From positions 124,001-188,000 of the forward strand of contig NW_022985705.1 of assembly GCF_902459465.1 (NCBI RefSeq): a stretch of 64,000 nucleotides of DNA, given 5' to 3'. This document shows, one piece after another, positions 56,301 through 64,000 of the stretch (within the stretch, counting starts at the first letter, position 1; each line of letters opens with the position of its first letter). The position numbers were made by a program, and so were the translations under genes. Below the pieces are notes generated by a model. It was not told where the DNA came from, did not search any database, and saw only the letters and a list, made by a program, of their open reading frames with translations. The DNA is from Asterias rubens. Lineage: Eukaryota; Echinodermata; Asteroidea; Forcipulatida; Asteriidae.

Positions 56301-56478
56301 TCCAGAGAGGAGAATGAAGGCCGCCTACAAAGCATTCGAAGCAATCCACCTCCCGCGCCTCAAGGCAGAAAATCCCAACCTCAGAATGTCCCAGTTCCGG
56401 CAGATGTTGAAGAAGGACTGGAGTCGCTCACCGGACAATCCGCTAAATCAGAGGACGTCATCGTACAACACAAAATGA
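53313..56478 (+). CDS. CCDC124: Coiled-coil domain-containing protein 124 (CCDC124), complete
   Basis: Conserved ribosome-associated protein (yeast Lso2 homolog) that binds idle ribosomes and aids recovery; also reported at the centrosome/midbody. Exons 53313-53471, 54232-54400, 55148-55286 and 56274-56478 total 672 nt, giving 223 aa, the same length as the human protein. The N-terminus MPKKFAGENSKAA and the DAYWNDDDKHVKKKQQRK block match the family, as does the C-terminal HPERRMKAAYKAFE...LKKDWSRSPDNPLNQR. The middle is a charged coiled coil (LESRRLLEEEEE) followed by KLTRVQIQ. Phases 0, 1 and 2 at the three introns agree. The start follows a 5'UTR acceptor by 26 bases. Introns contain a MITE (53482-53697), a GAGTC tandem array, SINEs and a LINE 3' end. 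Confidence 0.96.
53482..53697. mobile_element. GGGCCCAATTTCATAGAGCT palindromic MITE
   Basis: Inserted 10 bases after the CCDC124 exon 1 donor. Ends GGGCCCAATTTCATAGAGCT and AGCTCTATGAAATTGGACCC; arms with TGCTTAAGCA. Confidence 0.85.
53706..53935 (+). repeat. Tandem array of GAGTCACTTGGTCAGAGTC units
   Basis: Degenerate units of roughly 40-55 bases built from GAGTC, AAGTC, CACTTGGTCAG and GGTCGAGT. CCDC124 intron 1. Confidence 0.8.
54541..55110 (-). mobile_element. tRNA-derived SINEs in CCDC124 introns
   Basis: Minus strand, 54605-54541: TAGCTCAGGTGGTAGAGCGC, an anticodon-like stem CTGGATCAATGATCCAG, and GGTTCAAATCC. Acceptor and T stems do not pair properly, so it is not a working tRNA. 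54990-54790: TTGGCGCAGTGGTGTCTTGC and GGTTCGAATCC with a tail. About 55110-55057: a tail fragment of the first type (GGGGTTGAACAAAGACAAAT on the plus strand). Confidence 0.65.
55305..55725 (+). mobile_element. 3' end of a non-LTR retrotransposon (ORF2 C-terminus, broken)
   Basis: The frame from 55311 to 55649 reads HGLAPKYISELLFPK, RVLRSS and RTRYGNRSFSIATLTLWNNL, ending IRASTTLDSFKTVVKHTYL. This is the conserved C-terminal tail of CR1/Jockey-like ORF2 proteins, after the reverse transcriptase. A short 3'UTR with AAGCGCTATATAAATGCATG and a (TTA)n tail follows. The element is 5'-truncated and lies directly after the CCDC124 exon 3 donor. Confidence 0.8.
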
Positions 56479-57000
56479 AAACAAACGTATATTGCTGGAG
56501 ATCTTTGATCAAGTGCGCCTCACCGTGCAGACTTTTATGAATGTTAACCATCAGTGTTGTAGCCACGGTGGGCGGTGCTGGACGGGCCTGCCCAAAACTA
56601 ACAAATTTCGCCCAGCACTCTGAGCAAAGTCAATGTGCTGCCAGCACAGGTTTCCCCTAGATTGCACTCCAGCAATGATGGCCCCCATATCTTAACATGA
56701 ACAATTTTGTTGAACTGCTCGCCCTTGGTGGACTAAGTTGGATTTAGAGGACGACACTAAAATTGGTCTAGCCACAACACTGTTTACCATCTATGAGAGA
56801 TGTTAGCTTCCCATATAATGGCCTCTCTCAGGATGCTGCCTTTTGGGGTTATAGGTTTTTCCCAAACCTTTTACAAAGGTCTAAACTTTTCATTTACAAT
56901 GACAACATTTAAAACCAACAGTAGAAAGCAGAAGATGAATAATATTTTCATTTGGCAACTGCTTCTTTGCAAATTGACCGACACTCTGAAGGTGTAGAGT
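56479..57000 (+). other. CCDC124 3'UTR region
   Basis: No second gene. 56571-56740 (GGGCGGTGCTGGACGGGCCT..., CTGCTCGCCCTTGGTGGA) is a dispersed block with a second copy at 62493-62665. No clear AATAAA before 57000; AATAAA occurs at about 57858. Confidence 0.4.
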
Positions 57001-57385
57001 AAAGGAACACGTTGCCTTAGATCGGTCGAGTTGGTCTTTGAAAATCGTTCTGTAACCGTTTGTTGTAAAATGTATATGGTTAGAAAGATATTGTAAAAGT
57101 AGAATACAATGATCTACAGAAATATGCCTAGAAATTGCGTGGTTTTCTTTTTACCCTGTCGACTAACACGGTCGGCCATTTATGGGAGTCAAAATTTTGA
57201 CTCCCATAAATGGCCGACCGTGATAGTTCGCGACGTAAAAGGAAAACCGTGCTGTTTCGAGTGATACTTCTGTGGATTATTATATTCTACTTTTAAAACA
57301 TCTTTCTAACCATATGCATTTCATAAACGGTTTCAAACGCTTTTAATAGACCAACTCGTCCGATCCAGGCAACTTGTTCCTTTAA
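57000..57385. mobile_element. Palindromic MITE with AAAGGAACACGTTGCCTTAG ends
   Basis: The cleanest copy of the family. Its centre has ATGGGAGTCAAAATTTTGAC inside a perfect CGGTCGGCCATTTATGGGAG / CTCCCATAAATGGCCGACCG stem. Ends AACACGTTGCC and GGCAACTTGTTCC. Confidence 0.9.
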
Positions 57386-57956
57386 GAGCAAGAGTTTGGG
57401 TGCATTGAGCTGGGACAGCTTTTATGTGACTTGTTGCTGCAGGGGTCAGACCTTATAGGCAATGTAGCCAGCAGAACATGAGTCACGTTCAATCACAAAT
57501 TATTACCAATATTTCTTCCCTATCTTCTGGTTGTCCAGGGTACGGGCGATGAAGAATTGGAGATGTTGCAGTTTTCAGCAGCCCATCTTTTCTTTCTCAT
57601 TTTAAACTTTTGCTTCATTTTTTTGCGGGCAAAGCAATATTTGTTATTGACGGTGCCTCTATGGGGGAAATGTAAAGTTATTTTATAATATTTCAAGGAG
57701 CACAGAGGCGGTGACAAGGGACATTGTGTAGTATAAGGCCTGTAGTTGCACAACACTAAAGTAAAGGAGCTGAAAGTTACGTCCCTGGCATGCAAGAAAA
57801 TGGCTAATGTAGGGTCTTTGTGGCCAAAACTGGCTGTGACTAATACGTTTTGTAAGAAATAAAATCAAAAGATAATGCCGAATGTGCAAGAAAAATAAAT
57901 TGTTCAAACGAACAGCTCACATTATTTAAATAACATAGGCTGTGTGTCGATAGTCC
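57386..57956. other. Intergenic stretch, nothing recognised
   Basis: Frames on the minus strand are short and without family signals. No repeat family identified. Confidence 0.45.
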
Positions 57957-58150
57957 GGGCCCATTTTCATAAAGATGCCAAGCAGAAAATGGTGCTTAGC
58001 AAATTTTCCCACTGAGCAACCATTAGCAGGGAACCAGTCACAAGCAATATGTGTTACTTGTTATTTTGGCTGGGTAATCTGTTTGTGCTTAGCAAACATT
58101 TTCTTTGCTGAGCAAATATATTTACGGTTCACAGCTTTATGAAATCGGGC
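57957..58150. mobile_element. GGGCCCATTTTCATAAAG palindromic MITE
   Basis: GGGCCCATTTTCATAAAGATGC to GCTTTATGAAATCGGGC; arms carry TGCTTAGCAAA / TTTGCTGAGCA. Confidence 0.75.
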
Positions 58151-58308
58151 ACAGATGTCATGGTGTTCAGTTATAGGGTAAACTATTATTGAATGTAAAA
58201 ATAAAAAGAGGATCGAGTTGTCAAGTATTAAAATACTAGTGGCATCCAAATACTGTTCTTGGCTTTATAATTTTTTTTAAAGTAAGCCTTCAGCTCCCAA
58301 TTTTATTG

Positions 58309-58462
58309 AGGGTGCGTTCGTTTAGCTTCCCTGGGTCGACTGGGGTGTGTGGCAGGTTTTTTTTCCAGGACAAACGTGGGTAATTATCTGCACACGTTCG
58401 TCCTGGGAAAAAAAACCGCCACACACCGGGGTCGACCCAGGGAAGCTAAACGAACGCACCCT
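58309..58462. mobile_element. Palindromic MITE with AGGGTGCGTTCGTTTAGCTT ends
   Basis: Arms of about 70 bases pair almost perfectly: AGGGTGCGTTCGTTTAGCTT to its inverse AAGCTAAACGAACGCACCCT. Such ends are typical of hAT-type MITEs. Confidence 0.9.
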
Positions 58463-58567
58463 GAATAATTGCCATTTTCTTCTAGCTATTGAGAACTTTG
58501 GGAAAGTTCATAACACTTGCTACTGAGCTTGTTAAAAAACATGCCATTATGCTAAGTGGCTTCATCT

Positions 58568-58837
58568 GGGCCCAATTTCATAGAGCTGTTAAGCACATAA
58601 ATTTGCTTAACGTGAAATTTCTAGTTGCGATGACCTAACCCTCGGGAGGAGAAATTTCTGCGTGGGTAAACACAGGATTATCAACCAAATTTCCACATTA
58701 TTTTCAGAATGAGCAAACAACAGCTGAATATCAGTAACAAGCAATATGCAACAAATGGAAATTTGCCTGTTTTTGTCAAGTAAGAAATGTTATGCTAAGC
58801 AAATTTGTGTGCTTAGCAGCTCTATGAAATTTGGCCC
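58568..58837. mobile_element. GGGCCCAATTTCATAGAGC palindromic MITE
   Basis: GGGCCCAATTTCATAGAGCT...GCTCTATGAAATTTGGCCC. Inner arms TATCAACCAAATTTCC and the GCAAATTTGTGTGCTTAGC end as in 45187-45427. Confidence 0.8.
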
Positions 58838-58927
58838 TGTCATGTCCCGGGGGAAAAATGCGACCGTGCGAAAGTGGCAGTGTAAAAGATTGTCAAGAGG
58901 GGGCGCTATGTGTAAACAGTCGATGTC

Positions 58928-59081
58928 ATAGACCTTTTCGTAAATACCGGGGCGCGCGCGTAACGCTTGGAATTAGGTGCATTGTGGTCTAGCTGGTATC
59001 CAAATTTGATCCATATCTATCCCACAATGCACCTCATTCAACAGTCTGCGCTTGCGCATTGGTATTTGCGATAAGGTCTAT
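58928..59081. mobile_element. Palindromic MITE with ATAGACCTTTTCGTAAATAC ends
   Basis: ATAGACCTTTTCGTAAATACC pairs with GGTATTTGCGATAAGGTCTAT; inner arms AGGTGCATTGTGG / CCACAATGCACCT. GC-rich GGGGCGCGCGCG near the left arm. Confidence 0.85.
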
Positions 59082-59377
59082 TTCCACGTTCCGCGCTAAA
59101 AGACTTGAAAAATAAACACACCGCATGATTCAGGGGTCATGATGTTACCAACGCGTAATTCTCACGGGTTGTTTTTACCATACTGTGCGTGATTTAATGG
59201 GACTTTACCACACAGATAGACATGCTGGTCGGTCTGTACTACTGTGGTAGGTCGGCAGGGTGTCGAGTGACTGAGTTTAATCGGTGAAAGTCCAAGGTAC
59301 GTCGCCAAGTATTACACCAGATTAAAAACTAAACATATGAGTTTGTGTTCCGTATCGAGATATGTTTATCTCTATAG

Positions 59378-59518
59378 TTGTATTGCCAGCCAGAGTTGAG
59401 CATTGTATGTGTGAAGTGGAATGGTCATGAACATGGTGGTCAACTCTTCTTTGGCAACAAGGACGAAATAGATTACAATCTTGGTCGTGATGTCGGAATT
59501 AAGTTCAGAAATGGAGAC
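59378..59518 (+). CDS. Possible orphan exon, 47 codons, function unknown
   Basis: Bounded by an acceptor (CTATAG, 59372-59377) and donor (GTAAGT from 59519). Only one frame is open; it includes VCVKWNGHEHGGQLFFGNKD. I do not recognise the sequence. It ends in phase 0, whereas the next STRA6-like exon needs phase 2, so it is either another gene, joined by a missing exon, or chance. A possible upstream exon with donor GTACGT ends at about 59299. Confidence 0.3.
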
Positions 59519-59947
59519 GTAAGTAAAGTAGTCGCCTCAGTTGTGTACAATGCAGGTGTATAATAATAATTGTTCATGATGGTTTCTTCATGTTGGACTG
59601 TCTGAATTTTAATCTGAATATTATAGACGATGCGTGTGACATCACAGTTTACAGTTTACAAAATAGCCACAGACTCTGTGACAGAGCCTGGACTTCCTGC
59701 AGGCACGATTTGTACACAACCTAATGGAAGAAAACATAAAATCTAATATTTTATGGAGATTGCACTAGGACTGTCTTATTCCTATCGACCTTGGATAATG
59801 AAAGGGGGCACATCTCAAAACTTGCCAAACTTTTTCTTTCATAAAAAACTCTTGGATTTACATGACTTATGTGGAATAATGACACAGAATGTCAACTTTC
59901 CCATATGGTCAGTGCAGTATCTTGCCTGCCATGGACTAGCTAGCCCA

Positions 59948-60197
59948 GGGCCCAATTTCATGGCTCTGCTTACCACTGATTTCTGTGCTTACGATCACGA
60001 TTCCCCGCTTATGTGCCAAGCGCCGAATTTCTGCGCTAGCCTTGTAAGCGTAGAATGCCTAGTAACGCGGAGTACGCACACGCAGAAGCCAAACCTCGCC
60101 GCTAGCCGGTGCAATACGCTTGCCGTAAGCACAGAATTCCCTGCTTCCATAAGCGCCGATTCTGTGCTTCAGTAAGTAGAGCCATGAAATTGGGCCC
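59948..60197. mobile_element. GGGCCCAATTTCATGGCTCT palindromic MITE
   Basis: GGGCCCAATTTCATGGCTCTGC...GAGCCATGAAATTGGGCCC. Same subfamily as 8607-8855. Confidence 0.85.
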
Positions 60198-60411
60198 AGC
60201 TAGGACTCCTCTACTAGGGCTACCAGACTAACCAAAGAATGTGCAAGGTCACACTTATTGTAAACAAAGGTCACATGGTCTATATCATCCTAATGTTTGT
60301 AAACATCACATCAACATCTTTTGTAGAGAAGACAAAGACATCAGTTTTAGATGTGGGAGGAAAACCCTGTTGGTACACTGTTTCTAATAGTGTTAATTTA
60401 ACCAAACCAAT

Positions 60412-60535
60412 GGATAACTTTCCGTATGGCGCCATCACTTTTTCACTAATTTTACAAAAAGGGATACCCCATTGAGGTAAATTAGATATTAACATATCGA
60501 ATGAAAAAGTGGTGGCGCCATTTGGAAACTTTTCC
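60412..60535. mobile_element. Short palindromic MITE (GGATAACTTTCCGTATGGCG type)
   Basis: Copy of 52791-52922 with the same AAAAAGGGATA centre and inverted GCGCCA arms. Confidence 0.85.
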
Positions 60536-61216
60536 AAACCAATAAATAACTTTGCCGTAACTTTTAATTAGAAACATATTTGCGTCTAAAGAAAAAACTT
60601 TCTGTATCATATAGGGAATTCCAAAGAGGAAGTTTTTTTTTATAAGTCACATTTCAGAATTTGGTGTTATTTTTATACTGTAATCCACTTATCTGATAAC
60701 CATGATGATTCTTCCAATACACAGGTCATTGATTAATAATAAAGTTCAATCAGTCCGGGTCATTTCAACTTTGCAGTAACCACATGGGCCTAATTAGGCC
60801 ATAGATAAATTACTTCTTACATGACTGATCAATTTCTGTATGAAGTGAAGAACAACATTTGTCTGTCACATTTTGTCTGTCACTTTTTACGCACAACCCA
60901 TCTTTCTTGAAACAAGATCTCACCAAAATTAGGCTTGATGTGTTGTTTGTGTTCTCAATGAGCTTGTGATTGTTCTAGAATGTAACAACCCTGCTGAAAA
61001 AAAACAGGCATGCATATTGGAGAGTCAAAAGTGGTATGTTGCTCGCAACGCAAATTTGTTCATGACACATAATGTGTAGATACTGATCTTTTTTCCCATA
61101 TTATTGCTTGAAGTTTAGTGTGATTTTGTTAATTATTTTTGTCTATATTGACCATTGTTTAATTTATGTTAAATTAATCCTTTTTTTAATTTTTTAATTT
61201 TTTATTAATGTTACAG

Positions 61217-64000
61217 GGAAAATCAGACATGCACCCTGAAGGAGTACCGGGGATTCCTGGTTCACTGCTCGTTTCCTATTTCGGTATGTTGGCTCCTCCC
61301 ACTTCGACTTTGCATTAAAAAGATATTTACTCCCTCACACAACAAAAAAACCACCTCTGCACAAATGGGCTTCTACCACTTCCATCATTTTGGAAGTAGG
61401 GCCTACAAAAACCATTTTGGGAGTACCCGGAATTGTTTGTCCATTCCTATTTGTTTTCAGCGCGAAATTTGAATATGATGTCATTGGATTTCAACATACT
61501 AGAGGGTCTTTACATGTACATTCTTATGATGTATTTTTCATATAAGTCAAAAGTAAAATTCAAAGTTGTTTTGATTAAAAACATGTAATCATCAAGTCAG
61601 GATCAAATTCATAATTCCCCGTTCAAAAATAACACCTATTTTTACTAGAATGATGTCATTAGATGTTTTTGATTTCGACAAACTTTGCACTGTATGGAAG
61701 GGTATGGTATGCAATGGCCTGTGTGAACCAGTCTAATTTTGAGCCCTAGGCCTATGTTATTGATATCTCGCATGTTTCGTGAGGATAACTTTCTGTATCC
61801 TGCCACCACTTTTTCACTAATTTTTACAAAAAGGGATATCTCATTGAGGTAAATTAGATCATTTCGAATGAAAAAGTGGTTGTGTGAAACAGAAACTTTT
61901 CCTTTCATGAATACAGTCCACTTGCAGTAAGCCTTGGGTCCAATGTTCTGTCAGTTTTGAATAATATGGTATTGCTTTTGGTTTCAGGTTGTTATGGTGT
62001 TAATCCTCAGCTTCATGCAACGCACCAAGAAGGAAAGAAGAACCGGACGCTCCAATTGGTTCAGGGAAAATTTCTCCCTTATTTTGTAAGTTTCTATAAA
62101 GCCATAATGTCTATTTGAAATTTTAACGGGTACCGTCACTTTTAGTTTATATTCATCTGATTTATTCAATTCAATTCAATTCAATTCAGTAACATTTATT
62201 TCAATGCTGCAATTCATTACAAAAAAGCACAATAAGTTGAAATTACCCAAGTAACACAGTAACATGAGATAATAAATATATTTGGTGCACAATGATTCAA
62301 TAGTAATCAGCAGATAAATACACAACATCTAGGTGTATGATGAAGCAGAATGCTTTTGTACCATAACCTATGAACAAACAAACATAAAACCACGGATCGT
62401 GACGGGACAAATATTTATTATTGGCAGTGCAAGTCTCGTGCGTATTTGACAAGTTTAACCTGTATAATTGCGCAAGTTTGTTTCCTTAGGACGGCGGCTG
62501 GGCGGGCCTGCCCAGAACTAACATAATAATTTTGCCCAGATGAGAAAAACACACTGTACTGCCTAGCACAGATTTCCCCCAGATTGCACTTCAGCAATGA
62601 AGGCCCCATACCTAAACACGAATAATTTAATATTGTTGAACTGCTCGCCCTTGGTGGATTTAGCTACCTTCATGCATTCAAACTATAAGGACCAAAGTGG
62701 GCCCCAAAATGTCTGAAAACACGCGAAAATTGCACGATGTGTTGATTTATTAAAAATTTTCTCATAGCATATGTTTTTTTTTAACAAGGTGGTTGGCACT
62801 GGTGAAAAGCATCCCTTTTTTTTTTATTATACGAAATATGGACAGATGAGCAAGTTGACAAACTAGCAAATGACAACAAATGGAATTTCATCTTTGAAAG
62901 GGCAAAGGCCATTTTCATTTTGCAAAGGGTACCTCCATTGGAAAATCTGAAAGTCAATGGGAAACTTTTGAAGGGGCACCAATGCCAGGACCAAGGGACT
63001 ACGGAGGCCATGGGCCTCCGTTGCCGGGTCTGCCTCGTTGATGATGTAGGCTGTAAACAGTGATTATTGGATTACAAAATTGTTTACAAGGATTTAAACT
63101 GCCTCTAGCTACCAGGCAGTCTCGGTGGTCTAGTTGGTAAGACACTGCTCTAGAATTGCAAAGGTGGTGGGTTAGAATCCCAACCTAGTAATATGCCTGT
63201 GATTTTTGTTCACATAGCTCGGGAAAGTACCGAGTATACAGTGCTAACACACATCGGTGTATATATGTAAAACTAAAATTAATATTCTTCTTCCTGATGC
63301 AAACTTCCATCTATTAAATATTTGTTACATTATTCTGTGTCCTTCCAGTCCGGTTGATCTTTATGAGAACCATGACCGACTGGCCTACTGCCTCGCTTTC
63401 GGGGCTTCCTCCTCCATGGTCTTGGATCTACTGTTTAACGACTACACTGCATACCTGTTTCATCAAGAGCCTCCAGGATGGTCAAAGAGTAAGGCAACAT
63501 TTTTCCCTGTTTTTTCTCGTAACAGTGTCCACTGGCCAAATGCCAGTGAAAACACCCCAGGATATCAGTCACACTCTATTTTAAAATTTTTTAAAATGGT
63601 CTGGCTGGCTGGAAGTGTTGAAAAGCATGTCCCTATTTTTGGACGGATCAAACAATTTATTGGTTTTCCATTACAACCCCTGGCTCAGTTGACTTCAGTG
63701 CCTCTGCATTGTTAATTATATTTTGAAATACTGTGTGTCTTCATTCATGTAATAGTTAAAAACAAAAGGTGTGCTTAGAAAACACTGCAGGACTTGTTCC
63801 GTTATTATTCATTTGGAACTTATATTGCAGGGATGACAAATTTCGGACTTTTATCTGAATTCTGACTTTTTCAAATCTATCTGGTAAACGAAAAAACGCT
63901 GTACATGTACATCTCCAAATAACGTAAGTCATGCTCTTTGATCTACTTCTCTAGCACTGGGGTTGCTGCTCCCTGTCGCTGGGTTATCGAAAATTGGAAA
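61217..64000 (+). CDS. STRA6-like retinol transporter/receptor, partial (runs off the window)
   Basis: STRA6 family proteins move retinol across the plasma membrane from its carrier. Exons 61217-61283, 61988-62085, 63349-63488 and 63955->64000 join in one frame (phases 2-0, 0-2, 2-1, 1-). The product begins NQTCTLKEYRGF, has a first helix VVMVLILSFMQ followed by basic RTKKERR, then FSLIFPVDLYENHDRLAY, a second hydrophobic stretch (CLAFGASSSMVLDLLF), and PPGWSKTLGLLLPVAG. Order and spacing follow human STRA6 (helix, basic cluster, SPVDFL, second helix, GAWKILGLF). The N-terminal exon with the start codon is not found; it must end in phase 2 upstream of 61217. An orphan exon at 59378-59518 does not fit directly. 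STRA6 versus RBPR2/STRA6L is not decided. Confidence 0.75.
61783..61904. mobile_element. Short palindromic MITE (GGATAACTTTC type), diverged
   Basis: Same family as 52791-52922 but the GCGCCA blocks have decayed. Lies in the STRA6-like gene intron. Confidence 0.75.
62165..62360 (-). mobile_element. LINE-like 3' end with (TTGAA)n tail, minus strand
   Basis: On the minus strand, TTGCAGCATTGAAATAAATG is followed by a (TTGAA)n tail. Intron of the STRA6-like gene. Confidence 0.5.
63108..63275 (+). mobile_element. tRNA-derived SINE in the STRA6-like gene intron
   Basis: A box TGGTCTAGTTGGTAAG and a B-box-like GGTTAGAATCC 30-40 bases later. The body has ACCGAGTATACAGTGC and ACATCGGTGTATATATG. Same family as 34850-35455. 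Confidence 0.65.

Noticed and set aside
63257-63715. 152-codon plus-strand frame as a single-exon gene
   Set aside because: Only 63349-63488 within it is an exon, shown by splice sites, phase and STRA6-like sequence; the rest is intron.

Overview
This is a eukaryotic (metazoan) nuclear genome window. Long introns with GT-AG borders, very dense palindromic MITE families, tRNA-derived SINEs and the gene set point to an echinoderm, most likely a sea star; the species assignment is an inference. A 500-base run of N (42498-42997) marks a scaffold gap.

Layout. (1) 1-2140 is a repeat island: a 0.73-kb hairpin palindrome (490-1217) inside outer inverted repeats. (2) 4120-18510, plus strand: a complete cytoplasmic poly(A)-binding protein gene (PABPC1/4 type, 644 aa) with 11 coding exons and a predicted non-coding first exon. 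That leader has a CRE, a TATA box, a 5'-TOP-like start and an A-rich tract like the known PABP autoregulatory element. The 3'UTR is about 2.5 kb and holds a second A-rich tract. (3) 19245-22702 and 27945-30683, minus strand: two paralogous seven-helix receptors that look like gustatory receptor-like (GRL) proteins, each with three coding exons joined by phase-1 introns. A solo LTR (22946-23908) and several MITEs lie between them. (4) A third GRL paralog starts at 32848 on the plus strand. Its first exon is cut by an 8,476-bp element (32941-41416) with 4-bp GTAC target duplications, GACTAA-rich ends, its own spliced host-like exons and several younger elements nested inside. (5) After the gap, 43312-51628 on the minus strand carries the first eight coding exons (557 codons) of focadhesin (FOCAD); the rest of FOCAD is absent, so the gap hides much sequence or joins unlinked contigs. 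(6) 53313-56478, plus strand: complete CCDC124 (223 aa), head to head with FOCAD. (7) 61217-64000, plus strand: four exons of a STRA6-like retinol-transporter/receptor gene that runs off the window.

Functionally, PABPC and CCDC124 both act in translation (mRNA poly(A) binding; ribosome hibernation), but nothing suggests operon-like coordination. The GRL genes form a local tandem family. Most of the remaining sequence is transposon-derived: at least eight palindromic MITE families, SINEs, LINE 3' ends and arrays of short palindromic motifs.
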